From Paenibacillus sp. FSL M7-0420 (GTDB lineage Bacteria > Bacillota > Bacilli > Paenibacillales > Paenibacillaceae), in contig NZ_JBBOCJ010000001.1 of NCBI RefSeq assembly GCF_038002345.1, positions 2,666,001 to 2,730,000 of the forward strand: a stretch of 64,000 nt of DNA, in the 5' to 3' direction. This document shows, one piece after another, positions 1 through 8,535 of this stretch (position 1 is its first letter; each line of letters begins with the position of its first letter). The notes beneath the pieces were generated by a model. That model was given only the letters and a program-made list of their open reading frames with translations. It was not told where the DNA came from and did not search any database. The position numbers and the translations under genes are program-made.

Positions 1-1
1 A

Positions 2-748
2 ACAACACGACCAACACCAACACCAACACCAACACCAACACCAACACCAACACCGACACCGACGCCAATATCGACACCAGCGCCGACATCTGCGCCAGGT
101 TCTATCCCGTCATCTGCACCAACGCCTACCCCTGTGCCTGGAGCAGTAGTGTCGCCATCGCCGTCACCAGCTGTAACTTCGGCACCTTCACCGGTGCCTG
201 CCAGCCCATTCCAGGATGTGCAGGCCAAGTATAGATGGGCTTCTGAGGCGATTGACACGCTATACGGGATGGGTATAATCACAGGAATCTCCAGTACCAC
301 GTTTAACCCGGAGAAGAACATCACGAGAGCGGATTTTGTGCTGATGCTGGTGCGGGCACTGGGACTTGAAGCAGAGGCAGATTCCAGCTTCGCGGATGTC
401 AGTCAGGGTGCCTACTATTATGAAGCATTGAGCATTGCGAAGAAGCTGGGAATCATCCAGGGAGTAGACGGAAGCAGGTTCAATCCGAAGGGAGAAATCA
501 CCAGACAGGATATGATGGTCATCGCTGCCAGAGCACTTATGGCGGTGAACAAATTGACGGTTAGCGGCAGTGCGGGAGACTTAAACGGCTATACGGACAG
601 CAGTAAAATAGCGAAGTATGCCGTAGATAGTGTAGCCGCTCTGGTCAGAGACGGCATCGTGCGGGGAGACGGCATATCCATTCATCCCGCCGCAGCCACC
701 ACCCGGGCGGAAGCCGCCGTCATGATTTTCCGTATGCTGAAGAAGTAA
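2..748 (+). CDS. S-layer-homology (SLH) domain protein, C-terminal part
   Basis: The reading frame is open from the first complete codon, so the gene begins upstream of the window and only its C-terminal part is seen. The first ~17 codons form a Thr-Pro dipeptide repeat that passes into a Pro/Ser/Ala/Thr-rich linker. Three SLH modules follow, each with the family pattern of an opening F-x-D-V or Y-x-D stretch and a closing T-R-x-[DE] stretch: roughly FQDVQAKY to VRALGL, FADVSQGA to AARAL, and YTDSSKIA to the last residues FRMLKK. SLH triplets bind pyruvylated secondary wall polymer and hold exported proteins on the surface. The upstream domain that defines the function lies outside the window. 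The (TP)n stretch is a typical extended spacer and a slippage-prone repeat. Confidence 0.9.
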   Translation, partial: TTRPTPTPTPTPTPTPTPTPTPISTPAPTSAPGSIPSSAPTPTPVPGAVVSPSPSPAVTSAPSPVPASPFQDVQAKYRWASEAIDTLYGMGIITGISSTTFNPEKNITRADFVLMLVRALGLEAEADSSFADVSQGAYYYEALSIAKKLGIIQGVDGSRFNPKGEITRQDMMVIAARALMAVNKLTVSGSAGDLNGYTDSSKIAKYAVDSVAALVRDGIVRGDGISIHPAAATTRAEAAVMIFRMLKK

Positions 749-1109
749 TGAAGTAACACCCCGCAGGTAAAACCATAGAATCACATCAAATAACCCTCAC
801 GGCCGCGAGCGTCCACCCATCGGAAGATGGGCCGGATTTCGCTGGCCGGAGGGGATTTTTGAGTAATATAAACTCCCGCGTACCAAGCGCAATCCCTCGC
901 CGTACCTACCACCGAACAAACCAGCATACTAATAATCCCGGGTGATCCCGGAAACAAGAAGCTACCAGGACCGGAATTGTTGGATAAAGTACACTTGCTG
1001 ATGAGCGAATGGACACTACTGGAGCAGCAGTTGAAAAAAAATCCCTAGGATATCAGCGAATTAAGATATGTTTTTCCAAGTGTTTGCGGCTTGAAGGTGT
1101 GCGTGGAAG
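749..1109. other. intergenic stretch without a supported gene
   Basis: This gap lies between the ends of two converging genes. A short hairpin (CCCATC, GGAA loop, GATGGG) lies near 816-831, and a GGCCGG pair with a short T run follows at about 830-866, so a weak bidirectional terminator is possible. I see no ribosome-binding-site-led reading frame with a recognisable product and no RNA gene. Confidence 0.5.
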
Positions 1110-2072
1110 CTACTCCCCAATAACCGCAATATCCGTGTTGATCCATTTGGCTGTGTCTACGCTCTTGGCCAGTAGAAGCAGCGTGTTGATGATATCCTCA
1201 CCCCAGTTCTGCTCGTTCTGTGAGATCACCCGGGTAATCTGGCCGTTATCCAGCGCCTGCTGCAAGGCAGGGGTCAGGCCTAGGGCGAGGTTATAACGCT
1301 TCAGCCCCTTGGCCTTCCAGACCAGCACAGAGCTGGTGCTGGAGACGAAATCCAGATTGACCAGCGCGCTGAAATGGGGATGATCCGAGATCATCTGCTC
1401 CAGCTGCCCGGCAGCCCGCTCCTCACTGCCGTCGTTGTGACGGATCTCCAGTACATCGATGTCTGTATGCTGAGTCAGGTAAGCTTCAAATCCCAGCAGA
1501 CGTTCCCGGGTGCTCTGCATCCGGGACATCCCGGACTCGACCAGAATCATTCCTTTGCCGCTTAGCAGGCGCTCCACCGTCTGTCCCATCACTGCGCCGG
1601 TTGCGCGGTTATCTGCCCCGATATAGGCTGCTCTCCGGCTGGCAGGCGAATCCGATTCGAAGCAGACCACGGGAATCCCTTGGGCGGCCGCTTTGTTAAT
1701 CATGGCGGTGAGCGCCTGCGAATCCACCGGAGCAATCGCAATGCCGTCTACCCCCCGTTTAATCATCATCTCCATGATGCGGATCTGCTGCTCCAGATTG
1801 GCTTCATCGGGAGCTTGCACCAGCAGCTCCACATTATGCTTCCGGGCTACCGCTTCCGCTTTGCCGGTGATCATCTCATAGGTGGCATTCACCATAGGGT
1901 AGATGATGCCGAAGGTCAGCCGAGGTTCTTCGCTCGTGCTTGCCGGGGAATCTCCAACGCCCATCTGATGAGTATCCGCTGCTCCGGCAGCCTTAAGGCA
2001 GCCGCCAAGCAGGCAGCCTGCCGTCAGCAGCAGGAGAACCACGGACCAGCCCCGCAGCCTATTTACGCTCAC
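1110..2072 (-). CDS. sugar-binding-protein-like lipoprotein, probable sensory partner of the adjacent two-component system
   Basis: A 320-residue exported lipoprotein. A hydrophobic signal ends in a lipobox (LLGGC, Cys near residue 25; an alternative Cys is near 20). The rest is a type I periplasmic-binding (RbsB/LacI-like) fold: TFGIIYPMVN strand, the VDGIAIAPVDSQALTAMI hinge, the IPVVCFESDSP strand and YIGADN. The GTG start overlaps the stop of the response regulator, so it is the third gene of a kinase-regulator-binding protein operon. It is not beside permease genes on its own strand. In Clostridium beijerinckii a comparable trio, XylFII with LytS/YesN, senses xylose outside the cell and activates a sugar ABC importer. 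By analogy this protein probably presents bound sugar to the kinase rather than feeding a transporter. The ligand cannot be read from sequence. Confidence 0.8.
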   Translation of the reverse strand: MSVNRLRGWSVVLLLLTAGCLLGGCLKAAGAADTHQMGVGDSPASTSEEPRLTFGIIYPMVNATYEMITGKAEAVARKHNVELLVQAPDEANLEQQIRIMEMMIKRGVDGIAIAPVDSQALTAMINKAAAQGIPVVCFESDSPASRRAAYIGADNRATGAVMGQTVERLLSGKGMILVESGMSRMQSTRERLLGFEAYLTQHTDIDVLEIRHNDGSEERAAGQLEQMISDHPHFSALVNLDFVSSTSSVLVWKAKGLKRYNLALGLTPALQQALDNGQITRVISQNEQNWGEDIINTLLLLAKSVDTAKWINTDIAVIGE

Positions 2073-3667
2073 GCATTTCCCGCCCCTCTGCGGATCGTCT
2101 GCAGTTGCTCCTCGGGTTTTCCCTGCTTGCGGAATTCCATGGGCGTCATCCCCGTTACTTTTTTAAACAGATTGGAGAAATAATGCTGATCGTTGTAGCC
2201 GACCAGATAGGCGATTTCAAAGGTTTTGTGCCCCGTGGATTTCAGCAGCTCCTTGGCCCGGTCCATACGTGTAGCTGTCAGGAATTCCGTGATGGTCTGT
2301 CCGGTCGCCTGACTGAAGGTCTTGCTCAGATGGCTGGGACTGACCCTGACCACCTTGGAGATGTCATTCAGGGAGAGCTGCTCCTTGTCGTATTGCTCCC
2401 GGATATACTGCTTCACCCGGTCGATCAGCTCACGGTGCTTGTCTGCGCCTTCGGACCGCCATTCCCACAGCCGCTCGTACAGCTGCTTGAGATACTGAAG
2501 GCCGTCATCACTGCTGGAGATTTGCTTCAGCTGTGTCTGCAATTCCTGGAGGATGCCGGCGTGGCCCGCCGCTGCGCGGAACCCGTTCTTCGCCGTCTGC
2601 ACCAGCTCCAGGGTGATATCGTTCATCAGGTAACAGGCATATCCTGAGTTCCAGTTCATCTGCTCAAGCTCCTTGGACAGCTCCAGCAGGAAGCCGGACA
2701 TCTGCCTGTGGTCGCCTGACTTCAGGAACTGGACCAGCCGGCTTCTGTCGAGCAGAACCCCATGGGCGCTAGGGTCATAATACGCCTCAAGCATGGCGGC
2801 GGAATGCATTCTGGACATCTGCTTGAACATCCGGTCATTCTCAGCCTCCAGATAGGAGAGATGAATGCCCTGAAGACGTTCGCAGACCTTGCCCCGGCTG
2901 ACGGACAGCTCCAGCCCGCAGCCTTCCCTCAGCCGCTGCTTCGCAGCCGTGCACAGGTCATCCAGAGCGCAGGTCATCCGGAGCGGATCACTGCCTTTAT
3001 AGATCAGGACCATCTCCATGCGGCTGCGCTTGTAGATGAAGCTGTCGGCCGCCTCCTTGAGCAGGCCCGCTAACAGCGCCTCTGCATCCGGTGAAGCGGG
3101 GGGAAGCTCAGGGGCCTCCTCCATATTCTGCGGATGCAGAGTAAATATAGCGGCGGCGTAGTAAGGAGCTGTTAACTGCAGCTCAAGCTGGGCCGCTGCT
3201 TCGTAGGCGGCAGCGGTGCTGATCAGGCCTCCGCACAGATCGGCGAACAGGTTCTCGGGGGTGTAGGCATATTTGTGCCTGATCCGTAATTCCTCATCAA
3301 TCCGTGCGCTGACGCTGCGCAGAAGCTGCAGCAGGTCGGCTGCGCTGAACGGCTTCAGGCAGTAATCCTCAACCCCCAGGCGCAGCGCCTGCTGGGCATA
3401 CTGGAAGTCATCATGGCCGCTGAGAATGATGATTTTGATCTGCGGGAATTTCTGGCGGACGACAGAGGTAAGCTCCAGGCCGTTCATGAACGGCATTTTG
3501 ATATCGGTAATCAGAATGTCGGGCAGCTGCGCTTCAATAATAGGCAGCGCCAGCTCACCATCGGGAGCGTCACCGCAATAGAGGAAGCCCTCCTTCTCCC
3601 AATCGATGCATTCCCGGATATTCTCGCGGATCAGGATCTCGTCATCCACCAGCATAATCTTCTTCAT
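2069..3667 (-). CDS. YesN-type response regulator, receiver plus AraC helix-turn-helix
   Basis: About 532 residues. The N-terminal receiver domain (residues ~1-120) begins KKIMLVDDE and has the phospho-acceptor Asp in LPDILITDIKMP and the conserved Lys in DYCLKPF. A long middle region typical of YesN-family regulators follows. The C-terminal ~100 residues are an AraC-type double helix-turn-helix (VSPSHLSKTF, then VGYNDQHYFSNLFKKVTG). A GTG lies one codon upstream of the ATG; I prefer the ATG because of its spacing from an AGGGGGG ribosome binding site. It overlaps the kinase stop by about one codon and its own stop overlaps the next gene. It probably activates the divergent furanose importer at 5742. 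Confidence 0.92.
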   Translation of the reverse strand: MKKIMLVDDEILIRENIRECIDWEKEGFLYCGDAPDGELALPIIEAQLPDILITDIKMPFMNGLELTSVVRQKFPQIKIIILSGHDDFQYAQQALRLGVEDYCLKPFSAADLLQLLRSVSARIDEELRIRHKYAYTPENLFADLCGGLISTAAAYEAAAQLELQLTAPYYAAAIFTLHPQNMEEAPELPPASPDAEALLAGLLKEAADSFIYKRSRMEMVLIYKGSDPLRMTCALDDLCTAAKQRLREGCGLELSVSRGKVCERLQGIHLSYLEAENDRMFKQMSRMHSAAMLEAYYDPSAHGVLLDRSRLVQFLKSGDHRQMSGFLLELSKELEQMNWNSGYACYLMNDITLELVQTAKNGFRAAAGHAGILQELQTQLKQISSSDDGLQYLKQLYERLWEWRSEGADKHRELIDRVKQYIREQYDKEQLSLNDISKVVRVSPSHLSKTFSQATGQTITEFLTATRMDRAKELLKSTGHKTFEIAYLVGYNDQHYFSNLFKKVTGMTPMEFRKQGKPEEQLQTIRRGAGNA

Positions 3668-3669
3668 CA

Positions 3670-5472
3670 CTAGACCCCCCTGTTCTTGGGTATGCGAACT
3701 GTAATCTGTGTGCCATAGCCTTCCGAGCTGTCCAGACGGATACCATATTCGGGCCCAAAATACAGCCGCAGCCGCTGATGCACATTCTGCAGGCCGAAGC
3801 CGCCCTGGCCGGTGTCCTCAGGTTCCTCCGACTGAATGGGATGCTCAACCGATTCCCTTAGCGCCTCCAGCCGCCCGGCGGGGATGCCGATGCCATTGTC
3901 CGAGACCGTAAGCATAATGGTGCCTCCGTCGGTGTACGCGCCGATGCGGATCAGTCCCATGCCCCGCTTATTCTTGATTCCGTGATACAGGGCGTTCTCG
4001 ACCAGCGGCTGCAGGGTCATATTCAGAATCGGATACTCCTGCAGCTCCTCCGCCACTTCCAGCTTGAACTCCAGGATGTCGTGGTAGCGCATCTGCTGGA
4101 TGATCAGATAGCTCTGCACATGGGCCAGCTCGGAGCGGATCTGTATCCAGTCGCGCCCGTTGTTGAGGCTAAGCCGGAAGAACGCGGATAACGCCTTCAC
4201 CAGCCGGATCACGCCATCGTGATTCCCCGCTTCCGCCATCCAGACAATAGAATCGAGAGTGTTATATAGAAAATGAGGGTTAATCTGCGCCTGAAGCGTC
4301 CGCAGCTCTGCCTTTTGCAGCTGCTGCTGCTTACGGATGCTCTGGGCCAGCAGCTCTTTGATCTGCCCGACCATGATGTTGAAGCTCTGTCCGAGATCGG
4401 CGATCTCATCGGTGCCATCCGGCTTGACTTTGGCTTCCAGATAGCCACTTGCGGTCAGACGCATCTTGTGCTGGAGCAGCTGGATGGGCCGGGTTAGCCG
4501 CCGGGTCAGCAGATAATGAAGCGTGATCGCAAAAATAATGCTTAAGCCCACGCTGACAATAATCAACTGCCTAATCCGGTTCGCCTCGGCCACAATCTCC
4601 TGCAGCGGGGCTATGCCGATAATCGTCCAGCCTGTCGCCAGCGACGAGGTATGGACGATGAACCGGGGCGGGCCGCCCGTCTGAAGCACGAAGCTGCCGC
4701 TTCGGCCCCGTTCCCCCGCAGGAATCAGGTTGTCCTGAATGACGGCCAGCTCTCCCGCCCGCACAGGAGGGACATAGAGGGGACGGTTCTGCTCGTCCAG
4801 CAGGTAGAAGAATCCGGTAGTGCCGATCGTCACCTTGTCGCAGAACTCTTTAATGAAGGAATCGCTCAGATCCACAATGATATAACCGATGACCTCATGC
4901 GTAATCCGCTGCTTGACCGCCGTCATAATCGAGATCACGCCCTCGTCCCCGTAGGTGAATCCGTCCACCCGGTCATAGCCGGTAATCAGCGGCGGGGGCA
5001 CCCGAAGAATAAGCTCCGGCTGCTGGGATAACGCCTGAAAATGCGGATTACGCAGCGGGTTGCTGGCCGACTGGAAGATTCCCCGGCGCTCGCTGATGCC
5101 TTTGCCGTACAGATTAATCAGGCTGATGTTGAGCACATTCTCATACTTGTAGGTGTCCCGGTAGAGGGTGAAGGTCTGCAGAATATCCTTGGCCTCCTGA
5201 TAGGTCTCCGACTGTGAGAACAGAAAGTGGATGACCTGAGGATTATTGCTAAGCTCCAGCAGACGCTCGGTATCCTTGAACAGGTTGTCCATATTCGTTC
5301 CCAGCATATCGGCCTGAAGCATGCTTGAAGCCTTGCTGTGACTGGAGATGGATTGGTAGGATTTCTGGTAGGAAATGAGGCCGACGGCAATCAGCGGTAT
5401 GGTGGACAGCACTATGAACAAAGCCAGCAGTTTGGCTCTAAGACTGGAGGAGATCCAGCGTGTAATCCGCAT
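3670..5472 (-). CDS. YesM-type sensor histidine kinase
   Basis: 600 residues in the order expected for the family: cytoplasmic N-terminus, first membrane helix (~14-34), a large extracellular Cache-like sensor region, second membrane helix (~300-320), HAMP linker, then the His_kinase domain with the phospho-acceptor in QAQINPHFLYNTLDSI and a C-terminal ATPase domain with N and G boxes (PLVENALYHGI, VSDNGIGIP, GGFGLQNVHQRL). It is first in a three-gene leftward operon with its response regulator and a binding-protein-like lipoprotein. This operon diverges from the importer genes at 5742, the usual arrangement for local control. The sensed compound is probably a pentose or an arabinoxylan fragment, judged only from the neighbouring enzymes. 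Confidence 0.92.
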   Translation of the reverse strand: MRITRWISSSLRAKLLALFIVLSTIPLIAVGLISYQKSYQSISSHSKASSMLQADMLGTNMDNLFKDTERLLELSNNPQVIHFLFSQSETYQEAKDILQTFTLYRDTYKYENVLNISLINLYGKGISERRGIFQSASNPLRNPHFQALSQQPELILRVPPPLITGYDRVDGFTYGDEGVISIMTAVKQRITHEVIGYIIVDLSDSFIKEFCDKVTIGTTGFFYLLDEQNRPLYVPPVRAGELAVIQDNLIPAGERGRSGSFVLQTGGPPRFIVHTSSLATGWTIIGIAPLQEIVAEANRIRQLIIVSVGLSIIFAITLHYLLTRRLTRPIQLLQHKMRLTASGYLEAKVKPDGTDEIADLGQSFNIMVGQIKELLAQSIRKQQQLQKAELRTLQAQINPHFLYNTLDSIVWMAEAGNHDGVIRLVKALSAFFRLSLNNGRDWIQIRSELAHVQSYLIIQQMRYHDILEFKLEVAEELQEYPILNMTLQPLVENALYHGIKNKRGMGLIRIGAYTDGGTIMLTVSDNGIGIPAGRLEALRESVEHPIQSEEPEDTGQGGFGLQNVHQRLRLYFGPEYGIRLDSSEGYGTQITVRIPKNRGV

Positions 5473-5741
5473 TATCGGGAATTCCCTTTCACAAGTAGAG
5501 TAGATGCCGTTCCTAGCTCTATTTTATAACAAATATTGGAATACCGAAACAAAAAAGAAAGCGCAAACAAAATATCCACCTTTTGAATAAAAAAGTACAC
5601 CAAAACACCCGCCCGGGGGCAATAAACCCAAAATTAGAAAGCAAACGCCAAAGGCTGCCCGTATAATGCCCTTCTGTAAGCGTTCTATAATGGGCACAAC
5701 ACCGGAACAAGGTGAACGTCAAGGGGGAGGAATAACGAGAT
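5473..5741. promoter_or_regulatory. divergent control region between the kinase operon and the importer operon
   Basis: The 269-nt gap separates two divergent operons, so both promoters must lie here or very close. On the + strand, TATAAT hexamers occur at 5662-5667 and 5686-5691, neither with a good TTGACA at 16-18 nt. That fits a promoter needing an AraC-type activator. The + strand gene has a strong GGGGGAGG ribosome binding site at 5723-5730. I cannot assign the regulator's binding site. Confidence 0.4.
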
Positions 5742-6782
5742 ATGAAAAAGCTTGGAAAAGTGGGGGCTGTGCTGGCCCTGACCCTGTCTATGACCCTGTT
5801 AGGGGCATGCAGCAGCAATAACGGCGGGAACACGGCGGCGGATGCGGGCAAGACAGACAGTGCAGCAACGAAGGCGCCGGCGGCAAATGCCACCAAAGAG
5901 GCCAAGGACATCACGCTCGGCTTCTCACAGGTTGGGGCGGAGAGCGGCTGGCGCAGCGCGAATACGAAGTCCATTCAGGATTCAGCCAAGGAAGCGGGCT
6001 ACACACTGAAATTCTCGGATGCCCAGCAGAAGCAGGAGAATCAGATTAAGGCACTGCGTTCTTTTATCCAGCAAAAGGTCGATGTCATCTCCTTCTCTCC
6101 GGTAGTAGAATCCGGCTGGGATACTGTGCTGAAGGAAGCGAAAGCGGCGGGCATTCCTGTGGTTCTGACCGACCGTGCGGTAGATTCCAAGGATACCTCG
6201 CTGTATGTTACCTTCCTGGGCTCCGATTTCGTGGAAGAAGGCCGCAAGGCAGGGAAGTGGCTGACCGAGCAGTATAAGGACGCTTCAGAGGACGTTAACA
6301 TTGTGGAGCTGCAGGGAACTACAGGCTCTGCTCCGGCCAATGACCGGATGGCAGGCTTCGCCGAGACCATTAAGGATAACCCGCACCTCAAGGTCATTGC
6401 TTCACAGACCGGCGACTTCACCCGCGCCAAGGGCAAGGAAGTCATGCAGGCCTTCCTGAAGGCCAATAAGGATATCGATGTGCTGTATGCCCATAACGAC
6501 GATATGGCGCTGGGGGCGATTCAGGCGATTGAAGCAGCAGGTCTGAAGCCGGGCCAGGATATCAAGATTATCTCTGTCGATGCCGTGAAGGACGGCATGC
6601 AGGCCGCCAGTGAAGGTAAAATCAACTTCATCGTCGAGTGCAACCCGCTGCTTGGACCTCAGCTGATGCAGGTAGTGAAGGATGTGGTCGACGGCAAGCC
6701 GGTAGAGGCCCGGATCGTGACCGAGGAGACAACCTTCACTTCCGAGCAGGCCAAGGAAGCTTTGCCTAGCCGCCAGTATTAA
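5742..6782 (+). CDS. ytfQ: YtfQ-like furanose-type sugar-binding lipoprotein
   Basis: 346 residues with a lipobox LLGAC (Cys 23), a low-complexity Ala/Thr/Asn linker and a type I sugar-binding fold. The stretches LGFSQVGAESGWR, QQKQENQIKALRSF and SPVVESGWDTVLKEAK follow Escherichia coli YtfQ closely. YtfQ is the binding protein of the galactofuranose importer YtfQRT-YjfF. It starts a rightward operon with the ATPase and two permeases, behind a strong GGGGGAGG site. With GH43 arabinofuranosidase-type enzymes and a xylanase downstream, an arabinose-derived furanose is as likely a ligand as galactofuranose; that is inference. A 220-nt gap with a structured repeat separates it from the ATPase gene. 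Confidence 0.9.
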   Translation: MKKLGKVGAVLALTLSMTLLGACSSNNGGNTAADAGKTDSAATKAPAANATKEAKDITLGFSQVGAESGWRSANTKSIQDSAKEAGYTLKFSDAQQKQENQIKALRSFIQQKVDVISFSPVVESGWDTVLKEAKAAGIPVVLTDRAVDSKDTSLYVTFLGSDFVEEGRKAGKWLTEQYKDASEDVNIVELQGTTGSAPANDRMAGFAETIKDNPHLKVIASQTGDFTRAKGKEVMQAFLKANKDIDVLYAHNDDMALGAIQAIEAAGLKPGQDIKIISVDAVKDGMQAASEGKINFIVECNPLLGPQLMQVVKDVVDGKPVEARIVTEETTFTSEQAKEALPSRQY

Positions 6783-6830
6783 ATATTGTATAAGAAGAAC
6801 TTAAGAAATTAACGAAAAGCAAAAAGAAGC

Positions 6831-6965
6831 GGAGGGGAAATTTGGAACTGTAGGAGCGGCAGCGACCGCCTTTGTCACCGGATTTCAACCGCGAAGAGCG
6901 GATTAAATCAAGAAATCTGGTGACAACAGCGGCCGTAAGTCCAAATGTTCACCGCAGTGACGACC
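6831..6965 (+). repeat. structured intergenic element, copy 1
   Basis: It begins with GGAGGGGAA and GGAACTGTAGGAGCGG. A small hairpin (GCGG 6856-6859 with CCGC 6866-6869) is followed by a 15-bp stem: 6872-6886 (TTGTCACCGGATTTC) pairs with 6912-6926 (GAAATCTGGTGACAA) with one G-U. That stem encloses a second hairpin, CCGC 6889-6892 with GCGG 6898-6901. Copies with compensating base changes occur at 19590 and 41355. It sits inside the operon, between the binding-protein and ATPase genes, where it could act in RNA processing or termination, or be a mobile REP-like element. Confidence 0.75.
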
Positions 6966-7016
6966 AAGCTTCAAGTTCAAACTTAAGTGCGTGGAGAATA
7001 AGGAGTGGATATAGCC

Positions 7017-8528
7017 TTGAGCATACAGCAGCCCATACTGCAAATGACCCGGATACATAAACGGTTTCCGGGGGTGAAAGCCCTGACAGATGTGAGTCTG
7101 CGCCTGTTCCCCGGCGAGGTTCATGCCTTGATGGGCGAGAATGGCGCCGGCAAGTCCACCTTGATCAAGGTGTTGACCGGCGTCTATTCGATTGACGAGG
7201 GCCTTGTGGAGATGGAGGGTACCGCCATCTTCATGCGCAGCCCGCAGGAATCACAGTCTGCGGGCATCAGCACCGTGTACCAGGAGGTGAATCTGTGCCC
7301 CAACCTGACCGTGGCCGAGAACATCTTCATCGGCCGGGAGCCGCGGCGGTTCGGCTGCATCCAGTGGAAGCAGATGAATCTGCGGGCAGAAGAGCTGCTC
7401 CGGGAACGGATGAATCTGCACATCGACGTCACCCTGCCTCTACAGAGCTACTCTGTTGCAGTTCAGCAATTGGTTGCCATTGCCAGAGCGCTGAATATCT
7501 CAGCGAAGGTGCTGATTCTGGATGAGCCGACCTCAAGCCTGGATCAGAATGAAGTGGATCAGCTGTTCCGCATTATGAGGAAGCTTCAGCAGGAGGGGCT
7601 GTCGATCCTGTTTGTGACGCATTTTCTGGACCAGATGTATGAAATCTCCGACCGGGTCACCATTCTGCGCGGCGGTGAGCTGGTCGGAGAATACATGGCG
7701 AACGAGCTAAGCCGCCTGGATCTCGTACTCAAAATGATCGGCAAGGAGCTTCATCTGTTGGATGAGCTGCCTGAGCTTGCAGCACAGGACAAGAACAGCC
7801 TGGGCGATGAGCTGCTGAGGGCGGAAGGGCTGGGCCGCCGGGGCGGAATCGAGCCGTTCGACCTGAATATCCGTAAGGGAGAGGTCGTCGGACTGGCCGG
7901 GCTGCTGGGTTCCGGGCGGACGGAGGCGGCACGGCTGTTGTTCGGTGCCGACAAGCCGGACTTCGGGCAAGTGATCCTGCCGTCAACTGGCGGCGGGGTG
8001 CACTCCCCCCGGGAAGCCATAGGACGGCGGATCGCCTTCTGCTCGGAGAACCGCAAGACCGAGGGAATCATCGGCGATCTGACAGTAAGAGAGAACATTA
8101 TTCTGGCGCTCCAGGCCAAGGACGGGATGTTCAAGACGATCCCGCGCAAGCGGCAGGAGGAGCTGGCCGGAGAATACATCCGCATGCTGAATATCAACCC
8201 TCCCAGCCCGGACCAGCTGATCAAGAACCTCAGCGGCGGCAATCAGCAGAAGGTGCTGCTGGCCCGCTGGCTGCTGACGGAGCCGGAGCTGTTCATCCTC
8301 GATGAGCCGACGCGGGGCATCGATATCGGAGCCAAGGCAGAGATTCAGAAGCTGGTGCTGACGCTCTCCCGGCAGGGGATGTCGTTCCTGTTCATCTCCT
8401 CGGAGCTGGAGGAGGTGCTGCGGGTCAGCGACCGGATCGCCATTCTGCGCGACCGCCGCAAGGTGAAGGAAATTTCAGAGAAGGACATGAGCCAGCAGCA
8501 GATTATGCAGGCGATTGCGGGAGGCTGA
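7017..8528 (+). CDS. ytfR: YtfR-like sugar ABC importer ATPase, two nucleotide-binding domains
   Basis: About 503 residues with the tandem-ATPase design of the RbsA/MglA/YtfR family. The first half has Walker A GENGAGKSTLIK, a degenerate signature (SVAVQQLVAIARAL) and Walker B VLILDEPTSSLD. The second half has a degenerate Walker A (GLLGSGRTEA), a good signature (LSGGNQQKVLLARWL) and LFILDEPTRGID. Overall similarity to E. coli YtfR is strong. I chose the TTG at 7017 because AAGGAG at 7000-7005 is correctly spaced for it; a GTG at 7005 overlaps that site and would be a poor start. It energises the two permeases encoded next. Confidence 0.9.
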   Translation: MSIQQPILQMTRIHKRFPGVKALTDVSLRLFPGEVHALMGENGAGKSTLIKVLTGVYSIDEGLVEMEGTAIFMRSPQESQSAGISTVYQEVNLCPNLTVAENIFIGREPRRFGCIQWKQMNLRAEELLRERMNLHIDVTLPLQSYSVAVQQLVAIARALNISAKVLILDEPTSSLDQNEVDQLFRIMRKLQQEGLSILFVTHFLDQMYEISDRVTILRGGELVGEYMANELSRLDLVLKMIGKELHLLDELPELAAQDKNSLGDELLRAEGLGRRGGIEPFDLNIRKGEVVGLAGLLGSGRTEAARLLFGADKPDFGQVILPSTGGGVHSPREAIGRRIAFCSENRKTEGIIGDLTVRENIILALQAKDGMFKTIPRKRQEELAGEYIRMLNINPPSPDQLIKNLSGGNQQKVLLARWLLTEPELFILDEPTRGIDIGAKAEIQKLVLTLSRQGMSFLFISSELEEVLRVSDRIAILRDRRKVKEISEKDMSQQQIMQAIAGG

Positions 8529-8535
8529 ACCGATC

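Noticed and set aside
1009..1296. Small + strand frame of 95 codons
   Set aside because: It runs antisense into the lipoprotein gene, has no recognisable domain and no ribosome binding site.
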